From Nocardioides speluncae (GTDB lineage Bacteria; Actinomycetota; Actinomycetes; Propionibacteriales; Nocardioidaceae), in contig NZ_QEOO01000036.1 of NCBI RefSeq assembly GCF_003121585.1, positions 186,001-250,000 of the forward strand: a DNA stretch of 64,000 nucleotides, in the 5' to 3' direction. The translations under genes were made by a program, and so were the position numbers. Numbering within the stretch: the stretch's first letter is position 1; every line of letters starts with the position of its first letter. Under the pieces are notes generated by a model that saw only the letters and a list, made by a program, of their open reading frames with translations, ran no database searches and was not told the origin of the DNA. Below are positions 8,804-16,841 of this stretch, one piece after another.

Positions 8804-9210
8804 GCGCCTACCAGTACGTCGTCCTCCGCTGCGTCCCGCGCGTCGAGCGCGAGGAGTTCGTCAACGTCGGTGTGGTGCTGTACTGCCCGACCCAGGACTT
8901 CCTCGCCGCACAGTGGCTGATCGACGACGCCCGCCTCCACGCTGTCGACGCGAACCTGGACCTGATCGCTGTCCGCTCCGCGCTCGAGGCGGTGGACAAG
9001 GTATGTCGCGGCGACGCACACGTCGACTTCGGGCTGGGCCAGCGCGCCACGTCGTACGGCGTCCGCGTCGGGAAGGACGACCAGAGCACCCGGTTCGGCT
9101 TCCTCAAGGCGCCGCGCAGCACCGTCATCCAGCCCGGCCCGGTCCACGGCGGCCTCGCCCGCGACCCCGCCGCCGAGCTACAGCACCTGCTCACCACCCT
9201 CGTCACCTAA
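8800..9210 (+). CDS. DUF3037 protein, partner of the HipA-like kinase
   Basis: This 136-residue protein begins YQYVVLRCVPRVEREEFVNVGVVLYCP, the typical opening of DUF3037, and ends with a conserved-looking LQHLLTTLVT. It is probably cytoplasmic, with no membrane segment. The GTG start overlaps the stop of the HipA-like gene (GTGA), so the two are made together. DUF3037 has no assigned activity; a role as substrate, inhibitor or adaptor of the kinase is speculation. A long inverted repeat follows directly. Confidence 0.82.
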   Translation: MSAYQYVVLRCVPRVEREEFVNVGVVLYCPTQDFLAAQWLIDDARLHAVDANLDLIAVRSALEAVDKVCRGDAHVDFGLGQRATSYGVRVGKDDQSTRFGFLKAPRSTVIQPGPVHGGLARDPAAELQHLLTTLVT

Positions 9211-9212
9211 CG

Positions 9213-9300
9213 CCGCCAGCGGAGCTCCGGGTCGAGGCGCGTTGACCCGGCCCGTCTTCACACCAAATGCCGCCGACCCGGCCCGGAGCTCCGCTGGCGG
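9213..9300 (+). terminator. long inverted repeat between convergent genes, likely bidirectional terminator
   Basis: The 19 bases at 9213-9231 (CCGCCAGCGGAGCTCCGGG) are an exact inverted copy of 9282-9300. The 50-base centre can form further GC pairs. It sits exactly between the stop codons of DUF3037 (plus) and the chelatase (minus), as expected for a shared terminator, but the arms are unusually long and far apart and there is no T tract. Confidence 0.6.
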
Positions 9301-9301
9301 G

Positions 9302-10045
9302 TTAGACGGGGACGAGCTCGACGGCGCCTACGGCGTACCTGGCGAGGATGGTGCGGGCCAGGACGGGGTGGGCGCCGAGGGGTTCGGACACCGCGACCGC
9401 GCCGGCCTCGACCGCCAGCTCGGCGGCCCGGTCGGGCAGGAAGCCGGGTGCGAGGAACAGCGAGGCGACGGCGACGTGCCGCCGGCCCTCGCCGCGGAAC
9501 GCGCGCACGGCCTCGCCGGTCGCCGGGGGAGCGGACGACGCGAAGGCCGCCGACACCGGGAGCTTGTGGTGCGTGCCCCAGACTCGCGCCAGCCGGGCGA
9601 CTGCCTGGTTGGCGAGCGGGTCGCTCGACCCAGCAGCGGCGAGTACCAACGCGTCGAGCTCACGGACCCGCGCCGCCTTGAGTGCCTCGCGCAGCCGCAG
9701 GTCGAGCACTTCTAGGAACGCCGTTTCCAGGCCGAGGATGTCGGTCGCCCGGATCTGCACTCCGGCGTGCCGCTCGGAGGCGGCGGCGATGGCGGACGGT
9801 ACGTCGACCTTCGCGTGGAACGCCTCGCTGAGCAGCAGCGGGACCACGACGATCTCGTCGAACCCGGCCCTCGCGAGCTTGGCGACGACCTGGTTGAACG
9901 TCGGCTTGGACAGGTCCAGGAAGGCCGTCTCGATCCGGAGGTCGGGACGCATCGTGCGGACCTCGGCCACGAGGGCCTCAATCGTCGCGGCCGACCGCGG
10001 GTCGCGGCTTCCGTGGGCCAGGGCTACCAGTGCAGGAGCGGCCAT
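9302..10045 (-). CDS. sirohydrochlorin chelatase (CbiX/SirB family)
   Basis: The protein is expected to insert Fe2+ into sirohydrochlorin to make the siroheme needed by the sulfite reductase upstream. At 247 residues it is a fused two-repeat form: VALAHGSRDPRS with H11 at the start, FDEIVVVPLLLSEAFHAKVDV in the first half, and a second degenerate half (LVLAAAGSSDPLANQAV). A GGGAG ribosome site precedes the ATG at 10045. It lies 85 bp downstream of cysH in the same direction and is probably the last gene of the sulfite reductase operon. Confidence 0.88.
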   Translation of the reverse strand: MAAPALVALAHGSRDPRSAATIEALVAEVRTMRPDLRIETAFLDLSKPTFNQVVAKLARAGFDEIVVVPLLLSEAFHAKVDVPSAIAAASERHAGVQIRATDILGLETAFLEVLDLRLREALKAARVRELDALVLAAAGSSDPLANQAVARLARVWGTHHKLPVSAAFASSAPPATGEAVRAFRGEGRRHVAVASLFLAPGFLPDRAAELAVEAGAVAVSEPLGAHPVLARTILARYAVGAVELVPV

Positions 10046-10130
10046 TGTGGCGATCTCCCTTCGGTGGGGAATCGTGGGTGACCGACCACGTTGTCGGCCT
10101 GCGGGGCTTTCCCGAGATGAATGCGGGCGC

Positions 10131-10874
10131 TCATGAGTGGATCCCGCATTCGGTCTTGTTGGTGCCGGCCCAGCGGCCGCTGCGCGGGTCCTCGCCCGGC
10201 GCGACGCGGCGGGTGCACGGCCAGCAGCCGATCGACGGGTACCCGTCGTACACCAGAGGATTGACGAGTACGCCGTTCTCGGCGATGTAGCGCTCGACCT
10301 GCTCGTCGGTCCAGCGTGCCAGGGGCGAGACCTTGACCTTGCCCTTCTTGGCGTCCCAGCCGATCACCGGCGCGATCACCCGGTTGTGGGTCTCGGCGCG
10401 GCGCAGCCCGGTCGCCCAGGCGTCGTACTCGGCGAGCGAGTCCTTGAGCGGCGCCACCTTCCGCAGCGCGCAGCACAGGTCGGGGTTGGTCTTGTAGAGG
10501 TCCTTGCCGTACTCGGCGTCCTGCTCGGCCACCGACTGGACCGGCGTGATCGTCAGCAGGTTGACCGGCATCGTGGCCTGTACGGCGTCGCGGGTGCCGA
10601 TCGTCTCCACGAAGTGGTAGCCGGTGTCCAGGAAGACCACGTCCAAGCCGGGCGCGACCTTGGAGGCCACGTGCGCCAGTACGGCGTCGCCCATCGACGA
10701 CGTGACGCAGAACCGCTCGCCGAACGTAGCGACCGCCCACTCGATGATGTCCTCGGCGGGTGCCAGCTCCAGCTCGGCGCCCCAGTGCGAGACCAGTTCG
10801 CGCAGCTCCTCGGGGCTGCGGCCGTCGGTGTGGATGCCGCGGTTGGCGCGCGCGGCTGCGGTGGTTGCGCTCAT
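10131..10874 (-). CDS. cysH: adenylylsulfate/phosphoadenylylsulfate reductase
   Basis: This enzyme reduces activated sulfate to sulfite. The 247-residue protein has the 4Fe-4S cysteine pattern of bacterial APS reductases (C134-C135 and C217-x2-C220 in SIGCWPC), and the C-terminal catalytic KTECGIHS with C243. Presence of the cluster cysteines points to APS rather than PAPS as substrate. MSATTAAARANRG at 10874 is taken as the start because its ATG overlaps the stop of the upstream zinc-ribbon gene (ATGA); an upstream ATG at 10976 would overlap that gene almost entirely. Confidence 0.94.
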   Translation of the reverse strand: MSATTAAARANRGIHTDGRSPEELRELVSHWGAELELAPAEDIIEWAVATFGERFCVTSSMGDAVLAHVASKVAPGLDVVFLDTGYHFVETIGTRDAVQATMPVNLLTITPVQSVAEQDAEYGKDLYKTNPDLCCALRKVAPLKDSLAEYDAWATGLRRAETHNRVIAPVIGWDAKKGKVKVSPLARWTDEQVERYIAENGVLVNPLVYDGYPSIGCWPCTRRVAPGEDPRSGRWAGTNKTECGIHS

Positions 10875-11056
10875 GACCTGGTCTCCGATCCTGGAACGAC
10901 GGGCCCAAGCCCGGTCGGTCGGATCAGGCCGAGCATCTTCAGCGAGAACGCGCGCAGGCAGGAGTGGCATTCCCACGACCCCGCGTCCGCGGTGTGCGGC
11001 CGGAGGTTCTCGTCCCCGCAGTAGGGGCAGTGGAAGGCCACCGCACGCTCACTCAT
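10871..11056 (-). CDS. small zinc-ribbon protein between sulfite reductase and cysH
   Basis: This is a 61-residue protein with two cysteine pairs, FHCPYCG and WECHSCLR, which form a single zinc-ribbon fold. The gene lies 3 bp after the sulfite reductase stop and overlaps cysH by 4 bp, so it is a structural member of the operon rather than a chance ORF. Comparable small CPxCG proteins occur at this position in other actinobacteria. It could be a metal or electron-transfer accessory or a regulator of the pathway; nothing in the sequence decides. Confidence 0.8.
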   Translation of the reverse strand: MSERAVAFHCPYCGDENLRPHTADAGSWECHSCLRAFSLKMLGLIRPTGLGPVVPGSETRS

Positions 11057-11059
11057 CGG

Positions 11060-12775
11060 CTACACCCGCTCCAGGCTCTTGTCGCCGCGCAGCAGTTCGT
11101 CGTCGGCGCGCTGCACCCACGAAGCGAAGGTCTCGCCGTCCTGCCGGTCGGCGAGGTAGTTGGTCACCACGGTGGTCACGTAGTCGCCGAGGCCCTTGCT
11201 GGTGACCTTGTGGGCGCGCAGCTTGCGGCCGAAGTTGGCGCCGAGCGCCAGCCCGCCGCCGAGGTGCACCTGGAAGCCCTCGACCTGGTTGCCGTCGGAG
11301 TCCAGGACAAGCTGGCCCTTGAGCCCGATGTCGGCGACCTGGGTGCGCGCGCAGGCGTTGGGGCAGCCGTTGACGTTGATCGAGATCGGGGTGTCGAGGT
11401 CGGGGATCCGCCGCTCCAGCTCGTCGATCAGGTCAGTGGCCCGGGCCTTGGTCTCGACGATCGCGAGCTTGCAGAACTCGATGCCCGTGCAGGCCATGGT
11501 GCGGCGCCGCCAGTTGGAGGGGGTCGCGGTCAGCCCGATCTTCTCGAGGTCCGCCGCGAAGGCGTCGGTGTCGGCGCCGGCGACGCCGATCACCACCAGC
11601 TTCTGGTACGCCGTCAGCCGGGCGCCGCTGGCGCCGTACTTGTCGACGAGGTCGGCCAGGCCGACCAGGATGTCGCCGTTGACGCGCCCGACGATCGGCG
11701 CGGCGCCGAGGAAGAACTTGCCGTCCTTCTGCTCGTGCACGCCCATGTGGTCGCCCTGCTTGTCGGGCACCTCGGGGGAGGGGTTGGAGACCAGGTCGCG
11801 CTTGAGGTACTTGGTCTCGAGGACCTCGCGGAACTTGTCCTTGCCCCAGTCGGCGACCAGGAACTTCAGCCGGGCGCGCGAGCGCAGCCGCCGGTAGCCG
11901 TAGTCACGGAAGATCGACGCGACGCCCTCCCAGGCGTCCGCGACCTCCTCCAGCGGGATCCACACGCCGAGCTTCTGGGCCAGGTGCGGGTTGGTGGACA
12001 GGCCGCCGCCGACCCACAGGTCGAAGCCCGGCCCGAACTCCGGGTGCACGGTGCCGACGAACGAGATGTCGTTGACCTCGGGCGCCACGTCGTGGCTCGG
12101 GTGGCCGGTCAGCGCGGTCTTGAACTTGCGCGGCAGATTGGAGAACTCCGGGTTGTTGAGCGCCCGGCGCTTGATCTCCTCCAGCGCCGAGCTGCCGTCG
12201 ATGATCTCGTCCTTGGCGATGCCGGCGACCGGCGAGCCCAGGAACGGGCGCGGCGAGTCGCCGCAGGCCTCGATCGTGGTCAGCCCGGCGCCCTCGAGCC
12301 GCTCCCAGATCGCCGGGACGTCCTCGACCTCGATCCAGTGGTACTGGATGTTGTTGCGGTCGGTGATGTCGGCGGTGTTGCGGGCGTACTGCTGCGCGAC
12401 CTCGCCGAGCGCGCGCAGCGCTTGTCCGCCGAGGATCTGGCCGTCGGTGCGCACCCGCATCATGAAGTAGCGGTCGTCCAGGTCCTCCTCTTCGAGGGTG
12501 GCGGTCTTGCCGCCGTCGAAGCCGGGCGCGCGCTGGGTGTACAGGCCCATCCACCGGAAGCGGCCGCGCAGGTCGGCCGGGTCGATGGAGTCGAAGCCCC
12601 TCTTGGAGTACGTGTAGAGGATGCGGTCGCGGACGTTGAGCGGGTTGTCGTCCTTCTTGGACTGCTCGTTCTTGTTCAGGGGCTCGCGGTAACCCAGCTC
12701 CCACTGGCCTTCACCGCGCTTGGGGCGCGGGATCTCCAGCGGCTGCGGTTCGACCGGGCTGCGTTGATCAGTCAT
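11060..12775 (-). CDS. sir: assimilatory ferredoxin-sulfite reductase (nitrite/sulfite reductase family)
   Basis: The enzyme reduces sulfite to sulfide with siroheme coupled to a 4Fe-4S cluster. The 571-residue protein has the ligand motifs C429-x5-C435 (ACTGIEFC) and C471-x3-C475 (NGCPNAC), and duplicated ferredoxin-like and siroheme-binding halves (FMMRVRTDGQILGG; PFLGSPVAG). The first gene of an operon with a zinc ribbon, cysH and chelatase, it is more likely a sulfite than a nitrite reductase. ATG 12775 is preceded by AAGGA. A short leader ORF lies 146 bp upstream of it. Confidence 0.93.
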   Translation of the reverse strand: MTDQRSPVEPQPLEIPRPKRGEGQWELGYREPLNKNEQSKKDDNPLNVRDRILYTYSKRGFDSIDPADLRGRFRWMGLYTQRAPGFDGGKTATLEEEDLDDRYFMMRVRTDGQILGGQALRALGEVAQQYARNTADITDRNNIQYHWIEVEDVPAIWERLEGAGLTTIEACGDSPRPFLGSPVAGIAKDEIIDGSSALEEIKRRALNNPEFSNLPRKFKTALTGHPSHDVAPEVNDISFVGTVHPEFGPGFDLWVGGGLSTNPHLAQKLGVWIPLEEVADAWEGVASIFRDYGYRRLRSRARLKFLVADWGKDKFREVLETKYLKRDLVSNPSPEVPDKQGDHMGVHEQKDGKFFLGAAPIVGRVNGDILVGLADLVDKYGASGARLTAYQKLVVIGVAGADTDAFAADLEKIGLTATPSNWRRRTMACTGIEFCKLAIVETKARATDLIDELERRIPDLDTPISINVNGCPNACARTQVADIGLKGQLVLDSDGNQVEGFQVHLGGGLALGANFGRKLRAHKVTSKGLGDYVTTVVTNYLADRQDGETFASWVQRADDELLRGDKSLERV

Positions 12776-12921
12776 AGCGGAGCGATTCCTTAACGAGTGC
12801 TGGAGACGCACGATTCGCGAGGGTTCCGACTCCGTCGTCGGCTGCTACTGCTGAGCCCTGCGACCTGCGCCCGGAAAGTAGGGGGATCGGGCGTCGCGCG
12901 CAGCGGAAAACTGAGCGCGGG

Positions 12922-13011
12922 TCAGTGGGGCCAACACATCATGCTGCGCGTACGCCCGTAGTCCACGTGGCGTCGAACCACGAGGTAGGCGTGCGTTGCA
13001 GCGCTGATCAT
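12922..13011 (-). CDS. short leader peptide upstream of sulfite reductase operon
   Basis: A 29-codon ORF (ATG at 13011, TGA at 12922-12924) ends in RRHVDYGRTRSMMCWPH. An internal GTG at 12981 would give a 19-residue form. The RRHVD..R....C pattern resembles the short cysteine-containing leader peptides that precede sulfur-assimilation operons in Streptomyces and mycobacteria, where translation of Cys codons tunes transcription of the downstream genes. It is on the operon strand with no other gene in the 400 bp region. The assignment rests on position, strand and the peptide pattern; it has not been checked against a leader-peptide family model. Confidence 0.7.
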   Translation of the reverse strand: MISAATHAYLVVRRHVDYGRTRSMMCWPH

Positions 13012-13036
13012 GCGAAGAGTCTCAGCGGTTGGACGC

Positions 13037-13090
13037 CTCTCACACAAGCCGAGTTCTCATGATGTGAGATTGTGCGCCAGAATATGAGAT
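13037..13090. promoter_or_regulatory. repeated TGAGA elements in the sir-glyA divergent region
   Basis: A short palindrome TCTCATGATGTGAGA occupies 13055-13069. Further copies of the half site lie at 13039-13044 (TCTCAC) and 13084-13089 (ATGAGA). The 400 bp between sir (minus) and glyA (plus) hold this cluster, the leader ORF and the glyA -10 box. The spacing suggests an operator for a dimeric regulator. Confidence 0.4.
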
Positions 13091-13165
13091 CGTCCGGCGC
13101 TTTACCCCCACAAATCCCGCCTGAGCGAACGCCATGGCGAGGTCTGCATCACACCGCGCGGCTAC

Positions 13166-13171
13166 TACCAT
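13166..13171 (+). promoter_or_regulatory. -10 box (TACCAT) of glyA
   Basis: TACCAT ends 7 bp before the glyA ATG, with no recognisable ribosome site between, suggesting a leaderless glyA mRNA. Confidence 0.45.
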
Positions 13172-13178
13172 GTGCGCC

Positions 13179-14654
13179 ATGACTGACGCTCCCGCCGGCC
13201 TCCCCGCCTCCGCCCCCGTCGACAGCGCTCTCGTGAGCAGTGCCTACCAGCAGGCGCTCGAGGTGATCGGCTCGGTCGAGCCGCGGATCGCCGAGGCGAC
13301 GCGCCAGGAGCTGGTCGATCAGCGGGCCTCGCTCAAGCTGATCGCGAGCGAGAACTACGCCTCGCCTGCGGTGCTGCTGACGATGGGCACCTGGTTCAGC
13401 GACAAGTACGCCGAGGGCACCGTCGGGCACCGCTTCTACGCCGGCTGCCAGAACGTCGACACCGTGGAGGCGCTCGCGGCCGAGCACGCCCGCGAGCTGT
13501 TCGGCGCGCCGTACGCCTACGCCCAGCCGCACTCCGGCATCGACGCCAACCTGGTCGCGTTCTGGTCGATCCTGGCCCACCACGTCGAGACCCCGTGGCT
13601 GGAGAAGTTCGGCGCCAAGAACGTCAATGAGCTCAGCGAGGCGGACTGGGAGTCGCTGCGGCACGAGTTCGGCAACCAGCGCCTGCTCGGCATGAGCCTG
13701 GACGCCGGCGGCCACCTGACCCACGGCTTCCGACCGAACATCAGCGGCAAGATGTTCCACCAGCAGCAGTACGGCACCGACCCGGAGACCGGCCTGCTCG
13801 ACTACGACGCGGTGCTCGCGAAGGCCAAGGAGTTCCGGCCGCTGGTGCTGGTCGCCGGCTACTCGGCGTACCCGCGCCGGGTGAACTTCGCCAAGATGCG
13901 CGAGATCGCCGACGAGGTCGGCGCGGTGCTGATGGTGGACATGGCGCACTTCGCGGGCCTGGTGGCCGGCAAGGTGTTCACCGGCGACGAGAACCCCGTC
14001 CCGCACGCCCACATCACCACCACGACCACCCACAAGTCGCTGCGCGGCCCGCGCGGCGGGCTGGTGCTCGCTCAGCAGGAGTACGCCGCCGACGTCGACC
14101 GCGGCTGCCCGATGGTCCTGGGCGGCCCGCTCTCGCACGTCATGGCGGCCAAGGCGGTCGCGCTCGCTGAGGCGCGGCGGCCGGAGTTCCAGACCTACGC
14201 CCAGAACGTCGCCGACAACGCCAAGTCGCTGGCCGACGGCTTCCTCAAGCGCGACGCGAAGCTGGTCACCGGTGGCACCGACAACCACATCGTGCTGCTC
14301 GATGTCACCAGCTTCGGGCTGACCGGGCGGCAGGCGGAGTCGGCGCTGCTCGACGCCGGCGTGGTCACCAACCGCAACTCGGTCCCGGCCGACCCCAACG
14401 GCGCCTGGTACACCTCCGGCATCCGGTTCGGCACGCCCGCCCTGACCACCCGCGGCTTCGGTCACGACGAGTTCGACCGGACCGCCGAGCTGGTCGTCGA
14501 CGTGCTGTCCAACACTGAGCCCGGCACCACCAAGGCGGGCGGCCCGTCGAAGGCGTCGTACAAGCTGGCCGACGGCGTCGCCGACCGCACCAAGGCCGCC
14601 TCGGCCGAGATGCTCGACAAGCACCCGCTGTACGCCGGACTCGAGCTTGGCTGA
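13179..14654 (+). CDS. glyA: serine hydroxymethyltransferase
   Basis: GlyA interconverts serine and glycine using tetrahydrofolate and PLP. The 491-residue protein contains LKLIASENYASPAVL, HRFYAGCQNVDTVE, the Schiff-base lysine K286 in TTTTTHKSLRGPRGG, and GTPALTTRGF near the C-terminus. It is about 60-70 residues longer than the E. coli type because of an insertion at roughly residues 134-190 (HVETPWLEKFGAKNVNELSE onward), a variant seen in some actinobacteria. The ATG at 13179 is preferred over one at 13134, which would add an unlikely segment. It is divergent from the sulfur operon; serine feeds cysteine synthesis, so shared control is plausible. Confidence 0.95.
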   Translation: MTDAPAGLPASAPVDSALVSSAYQQALEVIGSVEPRIAEATRQELVDQRASLKLIASENYASPAVLLTMGTWFSDKYAEGTVGHRFYAGCQNVDTVEALAAEHARELFGAPYAYAQPHSGIDANLVAFWSILAHHVETPWLEKFGAKNVNELSEADWESLRHEFGNQRLLGMSLDAGGHLTHGFRPNISGKMFHQQQYGTDPETGLLDYDAVLAKAKEFRPLVLVAGYSAYPRRVNFAKMREIADEVGAVLMVDMAHFAGLVAGKVFTGDENPVPHAHITTTTTHKSLRGPRGGLVLAQQEYAADVDRGCPMVLGGPLSHVMAAKAVALAEARRPEFQTYAQNVADNAKSLADGFLKRDAKLVTGGTDNHIVLLDVTSFGLTGRQAESALLDAGVVTNRNSVPADPNGAWYTSGIRFGTPALTTRGFGHDEFDRTAELVVDVLSNTEPGTTKAGGPSKASYKLADGVADRTKAASAEMLDKHPLYAGLELG

Positions 14655-14713
14655 CCGGTCCAGGTGCTGCCAAGGGTGCGGACTCGACCTGGTCTGACGA
14701 GCTGAGCTGCTGG

Positions 14714-15403
14714 TCAGGCGAAGTCCGACCTCACGACAACCGTGCCGTCGGCGTCACGCACCTCGAACCCGTCCGCGCGGTCCCTGACCACGGACGAGTT
14801 CAGGTTGCACAGCATCTCCTTCGTGCCGGTTCCCACGAACTCGCCGGCGGGATAGCGACGGCCGTCAAGGCCGAGTACGACGACTCGGTAGCGGTCGCCC
14901 CGCTCGAAGCCACGCGCACGCAGCTTCACCTCCACGCCCCAGGTGTGCGGGACTACGTTGGCGGAGGCGGTGACGGCCGGATCCAACACTGTGACCGGCA
15001 CCGCCTCCAGCGGGCCGGGTGGCGCCTCGTCGGGCTCGGTCAGCCGGAGCCCCGCGACCAGGACGATGGCGGCCACCGCAGCGGCGACACCGGCCAGCGA
15101 CGCCGTCCGCAGCCACCGGTTGCGGGCGTCACGGCGGCGGGCCGCGTCGACCGACTCCACGACCCGGTCGCCGAGGTCGGTAGGGGCAGCATCGACTGGA
15201 GCGAGGCCGCCTCCGGCACGGCGTACATCGGCGAGCGCGGAGGCTACCGGGAGGAGCTCGTCGCGCTCGGCGCGACAGTCCGCACAGCTGGCGAGATGCT
15301 CCTCGACGCGACGCGCCTCCTCATCGGACAGCTGCCCCAGCACGAACGCGCCCAGGCTGGTCCGTAGCTGGTGGTGCTCCGCCGAGTCGTCGTGGTCGTT
15401 CAT
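14714..15403 (-). CDS. membrane anti-sigma factor with ZAS zinc domain
   Basis: This 229-residue protein starts with a ZAS motif, H36-x3-C40-x2-C43 (EEHLASCADC), that sequesters ECF sigma factors. A hydrophobic segment at about 98-118 anchors it, and the external C-terminal domain resembles the RskA anti-sigma-K domain (LEAVPVTVLDPAVTASANVVPHTWGVEVKL). Its ATG overlaps the stop of the sigma gene by 4 bp, as expected for a stoichiometric pair. Release probably needs an external signal acting on the C-terminal domain; the signal is unknown. Confidence 0.9.
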   Translation of the reverse strand: MNDHDDSAEHHQLRTSLGAFVLGQLSDEEARRVEEHLASCADCRAERDELLPVASALADVRRAGGGLAPVDAAPTDLGDRVVESVDAARRRDARNRWLRTASLAGVAAAVAAIVLVAGLRLTEPDEAPPGPLEAVPVTVLDPAVTASANVVPHTWGVEVKLRARGFERGDRYRVVVLGLDGRRYPAGEFVGTGTKEMLCNLNSSVVRDRADGFEVRDADGTVVVRSDFA

Positions 15404-15957
15404 AGCGACACCTCCATCTCCTCCAGGACAACGCGCAGCGCCTTCAACCCGTAGAACACCCGACTTCGCAGGGTGCTCTCTGGGATCCCGAGCTCACCCG
15501 CGACCTCGGCGTACGGCCGATCGTTGAGGTAGGTCTCGGTGAGCGCGTGCCGATGGTCCTCGCCGAGGCGGCGCAGCGCCTCCTCAACCAACCAGCGCTG
15601 CATGAGGGCCTCCCACTCGTCTGGACTGCTGGGCGATGACCGTTCCAGAGTCTCGTGGTCGGCGAGGTCATTGAGCCAGGCACGCGAGCCGCGCGCCCGA
15701 TGGAGGTCGATCACGACGTTGCGGGCGATCCCGAACAGCCACACCCGCATACCGGCGATCTGCGGGTCGTAGCGCTCTCGAGCTCGCCACGCTCGCAGGA
15801 ACGTCTCTTGTACGGCGTCCTGCGCGGACCCCGGGTCACCGAGACCGCGCAGCGCGAAGCGGTAGATCTCCGCACCGTGTGCGGCGTACGCCTCGCGCAC
15901 CCCCTCTTCCCGTGAGAAGAGCGAGGTGCGCGAGGCCCCTCCCCACGGTCGCGCCAT
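15400..15957 (-). CDS. ECF RNA polymerase sigma factor
   Basis: This 185-residue protein has sigma region 2 (EIYRFALRGLGDPGSAQDAVQETFLRAWR, VWLFGIARNVVIDLHR) and region 4 (LGEDHRHALTETYLNDRPYAEVAGELGIPESTLRSRVFYGLKAL). The ATG at 15957 gives a normal ECF length; an ATG at 16110 would run back into the upstream gene. It lies 20 bp after the DUF4394 gene and overlaps the anti-sigma gene, forming a three-gene operon. The group resembles SigK-type systems, but the target promoters are not evident. Confidence 0.92.
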   Translation of the reverse strand: MARPWGGASRTSLFSREEGVREAYAAHGAEIYRFALRGLGDPGSAQDAVQETFLRAWRARERYDPQIAGMRVWLFGIARNVVIDLHRARGSRAWLNDLADHETLERSSPSSPDEWEALMQRWLVEEALRRLGEDHRHALTETYLNDRPYAEVAGELGIPESTLRSRVFYGLKALRVVLEEMEVSL

Positions 15958-15977
15958 CGCCAGTCCCGTCGTGTCGG

Positions 15978-16841
15978 TCAGTGATCGAGCTTCACGGCCA
16001 GGTCGGTCACCTGGGCGTGCCGCGGGAACCGGCCCTCGATGTGGGCCTTGCCGGTGAGCAAGGAGACCGAGTAGAGGGCATATTTCCCGTTTACGCCGAG
16101 TGTTGCCCATCCCCGGACACTCTGTGTGGTGCCGTGCCTGGTGTCGCTGAAGATGTCGAAGCCCGCGTCCGGGCCGGCGTCGACGCCGAGCTTGCCGGTG
16201 GCGGCGAGCTGGCCGGAGTTGGCCGGCGACTGCAGCGCGACTTGGTCGAGGGTGGTGTCCAGGTCGAACAGGGTGGTCGCCGTGGTCGGGTCCAGGTCGT
16301 TGTTGGTGTACGCCGCGGCGCTGATGCCGGCTGCCGGTGTGATCGCGGGCGGGTAGGTCAGGTGGCTATCGATCACCGTCGCGCCGCCGGGGTTCACGTC
16401 ATGGCGGAGGTTCTGCCCGGTGTCGCTCACGACGCGGAGCCGGTCCGCCGCTGGGTTGAAGTCCACGCCGAACTTCGCGCCAAGAAGCGGGACCGTGAGC
16501 TGGCTGACCTTGGTGGCCTTTGCCGACCACGTCGAGATCGTGTAGACGCCGCCGGCGTTGCCAACGCCGTACAGCTTGCGGTCCTGCACTCGGTAGTCGA
16601 CGCCCACCAGGGCGGTGTCACCGGTGAGCCCGCTGATCTTGCCGATGGTTCGGGGCACCTCGGGCAGGCGCAGATGGAAGGCCACGAGCTTGCCGGAGCC
16701 GGTCAGGCCGATGGCGAGGTTGCCCGAGCCGCCGAACGAGCGGCCGGAAGCTGGTCCGGCGCTCGCGGCACCGGGCATGAGGGTGGCGGCGAGGGCGAGG
16801 CTTGCGATGCCGGCAAGGGCGCCAGCGGTGGTGCGCTTCAT
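15978..16841 (-). CDS. secreted DUF4394 protein, first gene of an ECF sigma operon
   Basis: This 287-residue protein has a signal peptide (MKRTTAGALAGIASLALAATLMPGAASA) and a DUF4394 beta-propeller-like domain with repeats such as LVGVDYRVQDRKLYGVGNAGGVYTI, FGVDFNPAADRLRVVSDTGQNLRHDVNPGG and DLDPTTATTLFDLDTTLDQV. The ATG at 16841 follows an AGGAG site; longer starts have no signal peptide at their N-terminus. It stands 20 bp before the sigma gene and may be a target or an external sensor part of the sigma/anti-sigma system, but this is inference. DUF4394 has no established activity. Confidence 0.88.
   Translation of the reverse strand: MKRTTAGALAGIASLALAATLMPGAASAGPASGRSFGGSGNLAIGLTGSGKLVAFHLRLPEVPRTIGKISGLTGDTALVGVDYRVQDRKLYGVGNAGGVYTISTWSAKATKVSQLTVPLLGAKFGVDFNPAADRLRVVSDTGQNLRHDVNPGGATVIDSHLTYPPAITPAAGISAAAYTNNDLDPTTATTLFDLDTTLDQVALQSPANSGQLAATGKLGVDAGPDAGFDIFSDTRHGTTQSVRGWATLGVNGKYALYSVSLLTGKAHIEGRFPRHAQVTDLAVKLDH

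Noticed and set aside
10964..12793. 609-codon plus-strand ORF opposite sulfite reductase
   Set aside because: It is a GC-driven shadow of sir; the minus-strand frame has all cluster and siroheme motifs.
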